Source of the DNA: Ustilaginoidea virens
Taxonomy: Eukaryota; Ascomycota; Sordariomycetes; Hypocreales; Clavicipitaceae
NCBI RefSeq assembly: GCF_000687475.1
Contig: NC_057321.1
Coordinates: 744,001-808,000, forward strand
DNA: 64,000 bases
Reading direction: 5' to 3'
Below, piece by piece: positions 1-12,106 of the stretch. A program made the position numbers and the translations under genes. Every line of letters starts with the position of its first letter. Position 1 is the stretch's first letter. The notes beneath the pieces were generated by a model, which saw nothing but the letters and a program-made list of their open reading frames with translations, made no database searches and had not been told where the DNA came from.

Positions 1-2048
1 ATCAGCAATCCAAAATCCAAAGACAATCTGTTTGGGTTGCTCGACCAGACCATCACCCCGATGGGATCGCGCATGCTTCGAAGCAATATTCTGCAGCCCC
101 CAACAAAGTTCGAAACGTTCATAGGACCCCGATACGACGCCCTGGGTGAGCTTATCGGATCGGAGGAGATGTTTCACAGTGTTCGAAAAGGTCTCCCCCA
201 TAATCATGTCCATTGCTACGTGACTCTCCCTAATGGTTTACAGCGCTGCAAAATTTTAAAGATGTCGAACGAATCCTGACAAAGGCAAGACAAGGCTGCC
301 AAGATCTGATACAACACAGTTAACAGATGCCAGATTATTACGATATCCGCCAAGACTACGATCAATCAAGCAGAACAACAGATCCAGTACATAATCACGG
401 TCAAGGCATTCTTGGAGGCGGTTCCAGAGCTGCATCAGGCGCTTTCCGCCTGCAAAAGCGCCTTGCTGGTGAAAATACGGGACATATGCCGGCCGGAGGT
501 GGTGAATTCCATCATGAAGAGAATCCGGGCTGTCATTGAAGCAGACGTGACCGTCATGTCGTCGCCATTGGACATGAGAAACGCACGAACGTTTGCTGTC
601 AAGTCTGGCATCAATGGCATGCTGGATGTTGCACGCCAAACCTACAAAGAACTTACCGAACAGATTCATTTGCACGTCAACGACATTGAAAGTACGTAGA
701 ATGAGAACCCCAGGCCCGGCGGCGGCCAACAACGGCTAGGTGACTAAAGGCGTTGACTAGCTCATTGCGGCATTCGGCCGGTGTTGAAGTTCGACAATGG
801 CCGAAAATACTGGCTCAAGATTAGTTCGCTGGGAGATGGAGCCATTCCGCCCATCTTTATAAACGCCATCAGAAAAAAAGACTATATCGAATGCCAGACA
901 ATGCCGCTTGTCAAGCTCAATGTCCGGCTCTCGGAAACGTCAAACGAAATAGTTGTCCGCAGTGATGTAATGATACAGGGGTTGATCTTGAATCTCAGAG
1001 AGGCGTCTGCGGAGCTATTCAGGGTGTGCGAATCCGTGGCTCTTGTCGACATGGTAGCATCATTCGCACATCTGTCTACAATCAGGGACTACACCAGACC
1101 CGAGTTTACAGGTACATTTGCGGTGAAAGCAGGGCGCCATCCAATTCTAGACAAGGTGCAAAGAAACGTTGTTGTCCTAGCAGTCGGGAACCCAGCGTGC
1201 TAATGTTGGTGGGCACGCAGGTTATGCCGGAGGATCTTGTTCCAAACGATTACTACGTCTCAAGCCAGAGATGCTTCCAGATTGTGACGGGATGCAACAT
1301 GGCAGGGAAAAGCACTTATATAAGAACGGCTGCCCTGCTGCAAATCATGGCCCAAATCGGGTGTTTCGTCCCTGCTGAATACGCCTCGTTTTCTATTATC
1401 CACAACATCTTCGCCCGGGTATCGCTCACCGACAACCTGGAAGCCAATCTTTCCACATTTTCCGTGGAGATGAGAGAAATGGCATTCATTCTGCGAAACA
1501 TGGACGAAAAAAGCTTGATCATCGTCGACGAGCTTGGCCGAGGAACCAGCACACGGGATGGCCTGTCTATTGCGATTGCAATGTCAGAAGCGCTGATTGA
1601 ATCCAAGGCATTCGTATGGTTTGCGACGCACTTCCTCGACCTTGTCAACGTTCTCGAGGATCGCCCGAGCGTGATGAAGCTTCATCTAGCTTCTGAGCGA
1701 TCGCTGGCGGAAGACGGCACGCCCCAACTTTGCATGCTGTATAAAGCGACCGCGGGCACGGTCGACGCCACTCAGCATTACGGAATCGCTCTCGCGCGAG
1801 CGCTGGGGTTTCCCCGAAGCTTCACGGACCGGGCAGAAGAGGTGGCGAGGGAGATGCGACGGCGGAGAGAGGCCAACTGGCGGAACTCGGAGTCCAGGAA
1901 GCTGGTGGCTCGGCGCAAGCTGGTCCTTGACCTTTACGAAGCGCTTCAGCAAGCGGCGGAGCACGGGAACCAGGAGACGCTGCCGAGGTATCTGCAGCGC
2001 CTGCAGGAGGAGTTCATAACGCGGATGAATGAGTTGGACACGGCGTGA
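1..2048 (+). CDS. MSH4: Meiotic MutS homologue MSH4, 3' part (5' end outside window)
   Basis: The model is join(<1..190, 244..284, 334..691, 761..1167, 1221..2048), about 607 residues with phases that agree. MSH4 partners MSH5 in a heterodimer that stabilises recombination intermediates and promotes meiotic crossovers; unlike MSH2/3/6 it has no mismatch-repair role (family knowledge). The spliced protein shows the MutS lever/clamp region and then the ABC-ATPase: Walker A TGCNMAGKSTYIR, the segment AQIGCFVPAEYASF, signature STFSVEMREM, Walker B LIIVDELGRGTST, and the FATHFLDL switch. The TGCNM Walker A and the lack of an N-terminal mismatch-recognition domain in the visible part favour MSH4 over MSH2 or MSH5. 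Introns are 191-243, 285-333 (GC..AG), 692-760 and 1168-1220. The stop is TGA at 2046-2048. It is certainly a MutS homologue and very probably MSH4. Confidence 0.9.
285..333 (+). other. GC-AG intron in MSH4
   Basis: The exon reading LQNFKDVERILTK ends at 284 and the conserved frame resumes at 334 (IITISAKTTINQAEQQ). No GT donor lies close enough to join them without a stop codon: the upstream frame hits TAA at 321-323. Splicing at GCAAGA (285) and CAG (331-333) gives a phase-0, 49-nt GC..AG intron and restores the MutS alignment. This is inferred from the frames only. Confidence 0.7.
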
Positions 2049-3406
2049 TTGGAGCGGGGGTTGCTCGCGACCGATGACTTGCTATTCTGAGTTTTGCTGT
2101 CTATTTTCTCGAGGGACTTGTGGCCCCGGGAGCCCGAGGAGGGAGATGCCGTTTGTTACAAGTCGCTCGTAGTCCAACGCTGACCTCTTTGCCATGCCTG
2201 TCAAAGATGCTGCGCAGATGCTGCGCAGATGCTGCGCTTGTAAGGCTGTTTCTATGCTCGAGTCGCCTGTTTGTCTTTGTGGGCATTATTTGCAACTGGT
2301 CCTGATAGCCAGCCCTCTTTTTCTTTTTCCTCATCTTTTTCTTTTTCTTTTTCATCATCATCATCATCTTCATCTTCTTCATCTTCTTCATCTTCTTCTA
2401 CTCCTACTTCTTCCGACCACTTACCCTTACCGCACCACGAGATCAACCTGCCACCGAGGCTTGCCCCTCCATCCGGATCCGTCGCCGGATTCCCCAGGTT
2501 TGCCACGGCAACGACGCCCAGCCTGCTTCCTCTAGTCCGGCGATGCCCGCCGCCGCGCCACGCCCCCGTAGGAAGTAGTCGGGACTGCCGCAAGCCCAGC
2601 GGCCCTTCCGGAACGTCCCATCCCAGCAGCCCCAGCCCTCCTTCCCACCAGATATCCCAGATCCCACGGCCGTGGGGGCCATCGGCGCCGCAGCATGAGC
2701 CGGTCACTCTGGGGAAAGGGAAAGAAAACAAGACGCTTGGCAGCACAAGCGCGAGCACAAGACACAGCCGCAAAGGTCAAAGAGCGCGGATCCAGACAGC
2801 CCTCACGGCAAGCCCTGACGCCGTGGACATGGCCGTTCCCACCGTTGCGTCGCGCCCGCCCCGTGGCCGCAGAGAACCCGCACTTGTCTTCCTATGGCCA
2901 CGGGCGATGCCGGTCCTTGACTACCCAGGTAGACGCGCGTCCGGGCCACACGGAGGGGTGGCGATGTCGACGGAAGCTTTGGGGACGGGCGGAGGTTTGG
3001 GTTCGGATGTCTGGCCGGGAGTGGTTCCCCAGGTCGAGGCTGGGGGGAGGTGCAGTAATAAGCTTGGATTTGGTGGAGGGCGATGGAGCGCGGTGGCCGT
3101 GGCTGTGGCTGTGGGGGCCAGGCGGCTGGTGGCGTAGGGTGGCGGGCAGGGAGGGTCTGGTTGGATGTGGGGGGCGGATAAGCGTTCTACTGGCTGGGGC
3201 GTGGCGGTGGCGGCGTGGCGGTAGCGCGTGGCGACGTGCGGACATGGGGGCTTGGGGGTTCTGCATATGAGTGCCGGAGGGGCGGGGAACAGCAGGGTCT
3301 TTTGACAGGGCTGTGCTTACTTTCAACATGTCCGAGACGGGACGCTCAACGTAAATTTATAAGCTTACAATCGTAGTTTTTACTACACCTTCGTCTTTTC
3401 GCTCCC
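2049..3406. other. Intergenic: simple repeats, no supported gene
   Basis: This is the stretch between the convergent 3' ends of MSH4 and the DUF3431 gene. It holds three copies of an 11-nt unit (AGATGCTGCGC, about 2207-2240) and a pyrimidine-rich microsatellite (CTTTTT, CATCAT and CTTCTTCAT runs, about 2318-2407). Beyond 2420 it is GC-rich. Long open frames here translate only to Ser/Pro/Arg-rich low complexity and change frame without a domain, so I call none. Confidence 0.6.
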
Positions 3407-4804
3407 TCAAAGCTCTCCCGACCACTTTCGATCTTCGCCGTTCCATCCCTTCCTGGGCCACTCCGAGGGCAAGTTCTGCGAGGGAGGCATCGTGTACCGA
3501 CCTTCGCAGCCCATCTGGTCGCACTTGAGATCGCACATGCCGTACACTTTGCAGTAGCACGTGTCGACTTTGGGGCAATAGACGCCGGCCTTGCCAAACA
3601 TGACTAACAAGGGGTTAGTCGTGGGTCCGGGAAGAAGAAAAAAAAAAGAAAGATAAAAAGCACAACGTACTATGCCAGGAATACTCAAAGACGCGGACGC
3701 TCAAGTCGTCACCCAGATCCGTCTTGACCAGCCAGTCGCGATAGTGCTCGTAGTCCTTCTTGGGCCGCCTCAGGATTCTGTCCCTGTGGACGGCGAACTG
3801 GGCGCAGCACGAGGTGCCCACCACGGCGGGGACGTGCAGGTCCGGATAGAGCTCCGTAAAGGCCTTCTTGTAGACGTGCTTGGCGTGGACGGGCGCGCCG
3901 GGGCTGGAGGACGAGCTCTCGTCCAGCGAGGGCTTGATCTCGGCGGGGCACCCGAGCATCCAGGTGCAGCGGAGGTTGACGAAGCCGTGCTCCTTGACGT
4001 AGTCGAGCTTGAGGGCCTTGAGCAGCGGGAGCGAGTCGTAGTCCGGGTCGTCGGTATACCAGTTGAAGCGGTCCGAGTGGAAGAAGACGACGTGTGCGGG
4101 GAGGGATTCGTAGCGGTCAATGATGTAGCTGGGGGAAGTTAGTTTGGGAGGGGGGTGGGGAGTGGGGGACGCGGCTGGTTTGGAGGGGGGGGAATTGTGC
4201 TGTACCTGAGGTATATCATGGCCTCGTTGCCCTTTTTGGCGGGGAACTTGAGCTCCGACTTTTCAGGGTCGTCAGCCATGTAAAAGTTGATTTTCCAGTT
4301 TGGCAGGAACTTGTCCAGCCAGGTTCTGTTGTACGAGTCCCAGCCGGCGAGGACGAGCTCGGAGCTGTCTTCTGGGAGGGCGTGGGTGATGGACGAGGAG
4401 GAGGAGGGGGCGGGCGAGGAAGGCTGGGCGTCTTTGGCGGGCGAATCTTGAGTCTGTTGCTGGCCACTCTGCGCCGAAGACTGCTGCTGCTGGTGCTGCT
4501 GGTTCTGGTCCTGCTTCTGGTCCTCCTTCTGGTCATGCTTGGCATCCTGCGCCTGTGTCTGCACCACCGGAAACTGCGGCCCCGAATCGACGTGATGGTG
4601 CTCCTCGTGCACCGCCTCGGGCTGCGCCGTGTCCGACGACGACGAGAATCCCCGGATGGGGAACCACATGGAGCACAGGTATATCCAGGCCAGGAGCAGA
4701 AACAGCGTCACCAGCTTGGGCGGCCGACGCACCGCACCCATGATGTTGGGGAACCGCGAGGCCGGAGCCTTGGCCCTGGTTGGGGAAGAAGGCGGCGGAA
4801 ACAT
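3407..4804 (-). CDS. DUF3431 family type II membrane protein
   Basis: The model is complement(join(3407..3603, 3671..4128, 4206..4804)), 417 residues. Introns 3604-3670 and 4129-4205 begin GTACGT and GTACAG and end in AG. The protein has a short cytosolic N-terminus, one hydrophobic segment at about 31-50 (LVTLFLLLAWIYLCSMW), a Gln/Asp-rich linker, and then a conserved domain. The domain includes LVLAGWDSYNRTWLDKFLP, NEAMIYLR, VVFFHSDRFNW, LRCTWMLGCP and EYSWHIMFGK, and ends in a Cys cluster, CYCKVYGMCDLKCDQMGC. These motifs match the fungal DUF3431 family, whose members look like Golgi or ER lumenal proteins and may be glycosyltransferase-like; no activity is established to my knowledge. The start is uncertain: ATG at 4804, 4741 and 4822 are all in frame. 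I chose 4804 because it keeps the membrane anchor near the N-terminus. Confidence 0.8.
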
Positions 4805-6188
4805 TTTGCCAAATACCTGCATCAACGCTGGGCGGGAGAAGAGAAAGAATGCACAGGGCGAAACCGAGCCATCATGTTTCCTCGGGGGAAAAAAAAACTT
4901 CGGGCCAGCGCGTCTTCTTATGCGGGATCGCTCGAGCCAGGAGGAGCCGGAATTGGAGCTGGAGCTGGAGCTGGAACCCGCCCTTGAGACGACGGCCGGG
5001 TCCAAGGGGAAAAGTTACGTGGCTTTGTTGGGGCACGAGAAGCCGAGCCGTATGCTTGCAAGGGCGTGAGCAGCGCCGCCGTCCTTGCGGCTAGTGCCGT
5101 TTTAACCAGGTTGAGGGATGATTTTCCCCGAGAAAAAGGCGGTTGTCCAGCAGGTTGTCCAGGCGGTTGTCGACGATGCGGATGCGGTTGCGTGGACTGG
5201 TGGCGTCAAGGGCGAGGCGTCGGGGACGGGGGCAAGTGTCATACGTATCAACTTGTGGTGGCGACGGGGGACCGGTGAATCCTGGGCAGAGTCGAGGGAG
5301 GGAGCTGCCGCGACCCTTGCTTGACAGGAAATAGAAATCTGTCCGTCTGGGCTTGCGGTAACACGCTGGCTTTTGTAAGTCTGGTCTGATCTGGTCGCAT
5401 CCAGTCGCCTTGGGCCCGCCCCGCGTTCACGAGACGACGGCTCGTCTGGCAGTTGACTGGACCTGCATATATTTGACGCCTCGTACCTGCCCAGCCCAGC
5501 ATGACAGCATGCAGCATGACGGCTCGCCAGCACGGAAGGAGCGAAACAGGCTGGGTTGTTGGACCCTGGTGCCTGCCGACGACTGCCAGCAGCTGGCGGG
5601 GGCGGGGCAACCACCCGTCGACCCTGATTGACAAGACGGTACGGAGTATTGTATTGTACTTTACGCACCTACCTAGGTATTGTACATGCCGAACGTTGCT
5701 GACCCTTGGCTGTTGCCCGATGAAAGCAAGCCAAGCTAGCTGTAAATACACTTTTGCAAAATACAAAAATAAGAGACCAAATGTATCGGACGGAGCGGGT
5801 AGCTGGCAGCTGCAAGTGGCTGCGCCTTGTTTAGGCACTAGGTGCCTACCTATACTTGGCAATGGGAAGGCGCCAGTTGGTTGACCAGAGAGAATTGAGC
5901 AAAGGGCTGCTGGCACGACCTGCGAAGAGCCCAGTGCCAGGCAGGCACCCCGCCCAGCGCCCACTAATTTGGGCCGCCGGACCCGCTGTGCATCCCTTGC
6001 TGGCCAGCCCCACCTCCTCTGATTCTGTCTGGTACAATCTCGGTACCACGGCCTTCTACGGAGTACTCCGTACCATCTGCTGTGCACGGTTGAGGATGCG
6101 ACTGGAGAGAATGAACAGGTATTCAACACAGCAGATAAAGAAGAGATGCAGTGCACACGAGCAACATGCAAGCTGTGCTGTGCGGCGG

Positions 6189-6219
<31 letters not shown>

Positions 6220-7380
6220 TAGCCGCCGCCAACTGTGGACAATGGGCCTCCGTTGCCTGTCGCAAAGCACCGAGCACCAGCACCATCGCCATCACCAAGA
6301 CGAGGCAATACAGCGCAGAATACAGACTGCCCCTACCACATACGACCATAGCCGCTGGCAGAGCTCGGGATCCCGTCCGATCTCCCAGGATAACCTAGCG
6401 AGCGCCGGATCAGTAGTTGGGTCGGTGACGACCAGCGAATCCCCGGTGTTGTATGTGCTCATTGATTTTTTGTTTTCTTTCTTTTCTTTTCTTTTCTTTT
6501 CTTTTCTTTTTTTTTCTCCGTCGTATCCCTTGGCGACACGCTGTCTAAATGTCATGGAAAAGACGAAAAGAGCACCACCATCGCTTAGAGGGTACCCGCG
6601 CTATATTCTGCGTAGTGGCATCGTTGTAGTGGAAGCTCTTAGTGGAGCACGTGTCCGTTGGCTGATGTCAACTGGTCGTTTGCGACAACCCGGCGTCTTT
6701 TCGGAGCAGTCTTCAATTTTGAGCATGCAGTCGCCGCTAACCCCAAACAGAACGTATCGATAATACCCTGGCTCACTCACATTTTTCTGTCAGCAACTCT
6801 CTATGCATATCTTTTCTCTTCTTTCTACACACATCATCATGACTTTTGCCCATTCAATGACCTCAGTAGCGACTCTGACACCCTACAATATCTCTTTACG
6901 TTGAAGTAAACAATGAATATTATGTACTTACACATATAACTACCGCGATCAAAGACGATCAATATCTTGAGGGCTTTTCGTGCACTATTAGCAGTAAGAA
7001 ACGCAATCCTCGCACAAACTTGGGAAACAGTTTCCCTTAAATATGTGCACACTCAAAACGTTCAGAGCATCGAAAAACGAGGTCACTGCTGATAGGAAAA
7101 TATGTGCACAGGTACTCCGTATATAGCGGCGACTGCGTGCTCAATTATCGCGGACTGCGTGTTTACGTGTTTGTCTTTTCGCCCCTGACAAGCATTAATT
7201 TCCGCTTACTCGGCAGCATTGCCAGGATAGCGCAGGATGTTGATTCTAGCAACCTGCTACCAGCGATGCAACACCTCGAATCCTAGAGGATGGCTGGTCT
7301 CACCCAAGTAGAGTGCGACGCTATCGACCAAAACCCCCTCGGGGTCTCGCTCAGCGGGGTTTGCGAAGAGGTTTTGGATT
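4805..7380. other. Intergenic, homopolymer and microsatellite rich
   Basis: This stretch holds the upstream region of the DUF3431 gene and the edge of the transposon island. Visible items are a 28-nt A-tract (6189-6216), a CTTTT-type repeat (about 6475-6516), a perfect 16-bp palindrome (6058-6073) and repeated ACCTACCTAGGTA-type motifs (about 5667-5679). From about 6700 the DNA becomes AT-richer. No coding region is supported. Confidence 0.55.
6058..6073. repeat. Perfect 16-bp palindrome containing TACGGAGTA
   Basis: The sequence reads TACGGAGTACTCCGTA on both strands. The half-site TACGGAGTA recurs at 5640, 7113 (reverse), 45865, 47164 (reverse) and 56029, always in non-coding DNA. Confidence 0.8.
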
Positions 7381-8242
7381 TCACCGAACCTTAACAAACC
7401 TCACGACCAATTCGACATATGTGCTGACACAGGATGCTCTATCAGTCTTGTCGACTCTACCTGGCTCGCAAAACACTTCCCTGACAATCAAATCAGAACC
7501 CGAGCCCAGCCAGTTACTATTGGCGGCATCGGTTCAGATAAGTATGTTACAGACAGATATACAGTACTGACGTTGAACTTCTTGGGCAAGAAACCGGACG
7601 GTCGTCCAGCTATCGCGGTATTTACCCGCGAAATAGTAATTGTCGACTCACTCCGAGCCAATATGTTGATCGGTATGGACTGCCTCGGTCCCGAACAAAT
7701 CGACATCATCAACAGCAAAGGATATGCTATCCTCACGAAGTGCGAGGATATACACATCCTAATGTCCGCCTGGCACCGGTCACCCCCTGCCAACCACCCC
7801 GTCAAGGCATCCAGCACTACAGTCATCCCCCCATACTCACGTGCGCTGATACCAGTCAACATGAGAGTCCCAAAGGATCACCAGATGATCTTCGAGCCAA
7901 CTGTGACCCCAAATCTGCAACAATTCGCTTCCGTGGTTGATCACAAAACAGAGTATATTGTCGTCCACAATACCTCCCCCCGACGCATTCCAATACGCAA
8001 AAAATGAGTTCGCCGACTTATTCAAGGATAAAGGCTTTGCCCACGTCCCACTGGAAGAGCAGATGCGCATCCAAATGAAACCTGGATGGGAGGACATGAT
8101 ACCCAAAAAGTGCAAGATTTACCCAGTTGGCCCCGACGATCGCAAAGTAGTGGAAGACACCATGCACGGCCTGGTGGCAAAAGACAAGGCACCTCTGATA
8201 ATACTCGTCTGCGGATCGCGCGATCCTCGATTCCCCTCCTGA
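7381..8242 (+). pseudogene. Ty3/gypsy-like pol fragment (retropepsin to start of reverse transcriptase)
   Basis: The frame from 7381 reads into a retroviral-type aspartic protease. It has the active-site triad in ICADTGCSISLVDSTWL, then PVTIGGIGSD, and a second conserved stretch around ANMLIGMDCLG. At an A-run near 7999-8005 the reading moves one frame. It continues as NEFADLFKDKGFAHVPLEEQ, then the PGWEDMIPKK and YPVGPDDRK region that usually precedes the RT fingers. Similarity stops near 8192, so the RT catalytic core is missing. The order protease, then RT start, fits a Ty3/gypsy pol. It is broken by a frameshift and a 3' truncation, and no flanking LTRs were recognised. It is a relic, not a working element. 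Confidence 0.75.
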
Positions 8243-9054
8243 GGGGTTTCGATCAGGCCAATTCCGACTACGGTCGGGGTTTAAGCTCAACGGGACCATT
8301 GAGCATACGCGGGTGCGTCTGTTCCTCGCCTGTATGTCGTACCTGTCTAACCTGTGTACAGGCGGCGAAAGCCGCGTACCGGGAGTTCGTGTTCCAGCGG
8401 GAACAGCTCCAAGTGGCCAAGTTTGGCCCGGCACCCCGCCCGGGGTGCGATAATGTAAGACGGCCGAAGGGCGGCACGGCCGTCCTAGAACCCGCGCGGC
8501 CTTGAACAGCGATAGAGAAGGCCCACGCCGCGATATTGGCGCCATCACTCCGCGCCCTCGCGGCCGACCAGGCGGCACCCAGGGCCCCGCGGTTGGCCTA
8601 CTGGCCCCGTCCGCAGTATCTCAGACGATGACGCCGTCTCGTCGGCAGGTTGGGTCCGTGGTCGACCTGGCGCCGGTTTTGAACGTCATGCGCGAGACGC
8701 AGCAGGAGGCCCGGGTGCATCATTCGCGCATGGAGCGCTGCCTGGAGGCATCGTACCGCCCCCGTCCGCCGCGCCCGGCAAACGGCTCACCTTGTCCCCT
8801 ACTAGCTGCCACAGATGAGCCAATTCCTACCAGAGCCAGCACGCGCGCGGCCCCCCCTTGAGGATTTATCACTACATGCAATTAATTTTCACTTCGGCTG
8901 CTTAGCTGCCTAGTCACGCGGCATCGCCGCCCCTACTTTACGTCCGCCTCACCACGCGCACGCCACCAACCCGCAGCTCGCCCGATAGCCAAGCCAGCCA
9001 AGCCCTAATACACCGGGCCGCTATTGCTGCAGCTACTGGAACTTCCATGTCCCT
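8243..9054. other. Degenerate repeat DNA with gag-like traces
   Basis: A GC-rich segment at about 8634-8740 encodes a short stretch (VVDLAPVLNVMRETQQEA) whose DNA is repeated in decayed form at 15738-15800. The segment 8865-9030 resembles 17665-17850. These look like pieces of one element family scattered across the island. No intact frame is present. Confidence 0.45.
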
Positions 9055-9170
9055 AGCAAAGTACCTGTAAAGGGATGGAATGGTGGGGTTCTCAGAACTA
9101 GATTAGCTGAAAACAATCCAACCCTCCTACATACCACATTTTTGGCCCTGACCAGTGGAATAAATTCATA
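9055..9170. repeat. Interspersed repeat, copy 1
   Basis: The segment starting CTGTAAAGGGATGGAATGG and running through a CATACCACATTTTTGGCCC block closely matches 14903-15015 in the same orientation, with only scattered differences. A more diverged third copy lies at 10862-10945. Confidence 0.75.
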
Positions 9171-10861
9171 CCTAAACCCGGCTATCCCCACCGACGCTGC
9201 GGAAATGGCAGCCCAGACTCCCCCCATCGCAACTTCCGGCTGGAATCTTAGCCACATCGCCGACAAATATAGCTTACGCAGCGCATAGCTTATTTTAGCT
9301 AAGCGTTTTTTACAATATAGACGAAAACTGCCCTAGCCAGTTATTAAGTTAGCGTTACCTGAAACCGTTCTCGACGCACTTGACCTTAAGAGCAACCTGG
9401 CCACCCTTCTAACTCTTTTACAAAGAAATTTCAGCCCCCCCCTTCTCCCCCCGACCTTCTACATGACTTGCTTCAGGCAGTTCTTGCAAAGATTACTTAG
9501 GGTTCTAGTCTATTACAAAACTTGAGATATATAAACGCGTATTAAAGTCGCATATGTTGGGATGAAACTCTACTATGACCCGTTTCTATCGTGGACGGCT
9601 GGCGGAAAGATCACCCGCAGTCGATACTAAAGCGAACTCCTCACGCACGGCTTCTCTATTAGAGCCCCTTTCCCCTAGATCTCTACAGCATCACCTTTTT
9701 TCTAGACCCTAATATATATATATATTACGCTAGCTAGTCTACCTAGGGCGACCCTGGTTATAAGGGTCCCCTGCGCACCCGCGCCCCCGGCCGAGCATCA
9801 GGCTGGGAGAGTGACTGAAGGGAACAGATCGGAGAAAAACGAAGTGCCGACACCCAGTACTAGGCAAAAGGAACAAAGTGGAACGCTGCAGCAGTAGGCA
9901 GAACGACGCGAGAGAGTGACAGCGGTAGGTAACGACAAATCAGACCGGGGGGAAGATATCGGTTAAGCTGCAGACCGTGCAGCGATACGCAGAAAGTAGT
10001 GGGTGGGAGTTTCTTGCTGATAAAAGCATTCTTTTAGGTCACCTGACTATGTGCATCCCTTATTGCCGCGGTGACGCGCTTTACGTGAGACACATGCTTC
10101 TTCTCTAGACTCCCTCCCACACGGAGCGTGTGTGAAGAGCTAAGATCTTGGATCTGTCTCGTGTTCTAGTCTCTAGAACCTCAGTACTAATCTATATAGG
10201 AAACCCAAGATCTAGAAGAAAAACCTATATACCGTAATAGTATCGGTAGTGCCCCCGTTTCTGCGGGGGTAGGTTGCCAGTGCGTGTTATCGTTTTCCTC
10301 CAGGATTTTGTAGGGCAGCTGCCGGTCGCGCAGCATCCAGACGTGTGGGTAATTCGACGTCACTCCGGTGGGCTATAAGAGAATCTGCTTCGCCTTTTTG
10401 CCGAGGCTCAGGCCGCTCAGGAACGAGTGGCGAGTCTGAGTAAGTCCGCTGCTGCTGTCGAGTCGTCGTCTTCTCATCCTCCTCGGACTCCTACTCCCTG
10501 GAAGTCTACTCTTCGTCAATCCTAGGCAACGGCTTCTGTCCCGCCCGCAACTGGTACGGTGAGACAGAAGAAGAACGCTATGAAGCTATCTGTTTCTTTG
10601 ACCTCTCGGTCGAAGGCCCCCGCTGCGCTTAATATATATATACTCTAGCTAGTCTACTAAGGCGGCCCTAACTAAACTAGTATCTAGTGACTCTATACCA
10701 GTCTACGCAGGAAACCCGAGGACAGGGAGAAAAACCTGCGTACAGTCGTTGGATCTGGCCCCTTGAGTCTGGCGAAAAGACAACCCGCGGGCAACGCCTG
10801 AGGAAAACGAAGTCTCAAACGACCCCATCCAGTCCCGAGCCAAGCATATCGTTCACCCATG
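9171..10861. other. Decayed transposon DNA, no gene called
   Basis: This stretch has AT dinucleotide runs (about 9711-9725 and 10630-10640), each followed by a CTAGCTAGTCTAC motif. Two blocks of the type GGAAACCC...AGAAAAACCT (about 10199-10225 and 10709-10735) also recur, suggesting duplicated element ends. The segment 9636-9710 matches the sequence on either side of an insertion at 18 kb. A short open stretch near 10390-10620 has coding-like composition but carries stops and no recognisable domain. Confidence 0.45.
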
Positions 10862-10945
10862 TTGAGGGACGGAATGACTACAAGATGTGGGAAAAAATTA
10901 GCTTGGAGAAATCAACCCACCTACAAACCACTATTTTGGCCCATG
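10862..10945. repeat. Interspersed repeat, diverged copy 3
   Basis: This can be aligned by eye to the 9055 and 14903 copies. It shares the GGGA-GGAATG start and the TTTTGGCCCATG end, but has many substitutions between. Confidence 0.5.
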
Positions 10946-10954
10946 GTCGATAGA

Positions 10955-11586
10955 ACTATTTCACCCCCATCAACCGACCCCCAAAGTGACCAGCAGCCCA
11001 CGGTTCGACCACGACTCGAGAGACCACTCACACAGACACCACTGAAGCCAACCCGGCCCCAACAAGAGTTCCAACACCTCCCGTCCTGCAGGTCCCGCAG
11101 TCCGACAGGGAAGAAAGTGTGGACAGCATGTCTTCGTGGGCATGCCCTTACTTGGCACACCCGGTCGACGACTGACAGAGGCCGGGACTTACTCGACACA
11201 GCATCGCTCGACGATTTGTGCGCCATGCTTGTTAAGCGGCTCAAAGAACCACAGCGAAATGTCCTCGTCAGAATCAAGAGGGCACACTAGACATTCCGGA
11301 AATATGCTGCCAGAGAGGACCTCGCCGCTTTTACATACAACCTCCTCTGCGATACCAGGGCTGCAGGCCGCGATACTCTGTCACAGCTTCAAACCGTATA
11401 TTCGGGTGTTCAAGCTTCTGTCCAAGCTCTGCTTGGTCCTCGAGATGCGCATACGTCTGTAGACGACTTCCTTATTTCTATTCGAAATAGGGAACCCACC
11501 ATTCAACAGGTTGCAAGGAAACCACCTACTCCTTTAATACTTTTAACGATTGCCTCCCTATTCTGCTGGGAAACGACCTCTTAGGC
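10955..11586 (+). pseudogene. Possible retroelement gag fragment with in-frame stop
   Basis: One frame stays open over this span except for a TAG at 11288-11290. It contains helical-looking, gag-like sequence: LDDLCAMLVKRLKEPQRN, then after the stop YAAREDLAAFTYNLL and VDDFLISIRNREPTIQQ. The general pattern resembles fungal Ty3/gypsy gag, but I see no zinc knuckle in this frame. It could be another type of element gene. Its position between pol-like relics supports a transposon origin. Confidence 0.4.
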
Positions 11587-12106
11587 CGGCTCTTCCTGCT
11601 TGCCTTCCGGTTTCTTTACAAATTGCCAGATAAAGCTACGCTTTCCCTGGTAAAGAGGGAAAGCGGGAAGACATACGCTCTTCCTTGCGTTCTAATTCAT
11701 AGAAGTAGCTCTACGCTTGTCCTGTGACCCGTCGCTATATATAGGCGAGACATGGCTAGGAAGTGAATTCTCTTCCAGAAAAGTTAGCAAGTGAGAGAAC
11801 TCCGCGTCATTATTCTGATAATCTCCACAACAACTTCGTCTAAAATGAGCACTCTCAACCCAATCGACCCCGGTTACACCGCAACCCAAAGGAAAAGCGA
11901 AAGCAGGGCCATCACCCCTGCAACGGGCAGGGAGAGGACACCGGCCCTATCCGGATCAGTAAGGGCAGCAGCTGCTGGCCTGGAAGATATGATAGCGGGA
12001 ACGACAAAATAGGATGCTAAATTCTCCTTAATAGACGACAGGATCAGAGAGGAATTACTCCGCCTATTTGACTAACCGTTGCTCTCGCCGACATCCTTTT
12101 CATATA

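Noticed and set aside
2271..3137. 288-residue Ser-rich open frame downstream of MSH4
   Set aside because: It starts in a CTT/CAT microsatellite, is low complexity, and has overlapping open frames on both strands.
5248..6270. 340-residue minus-strand open frame
   Set aside because: It contains a Phe run from the A28 tract, no domain, and no intron or start context.
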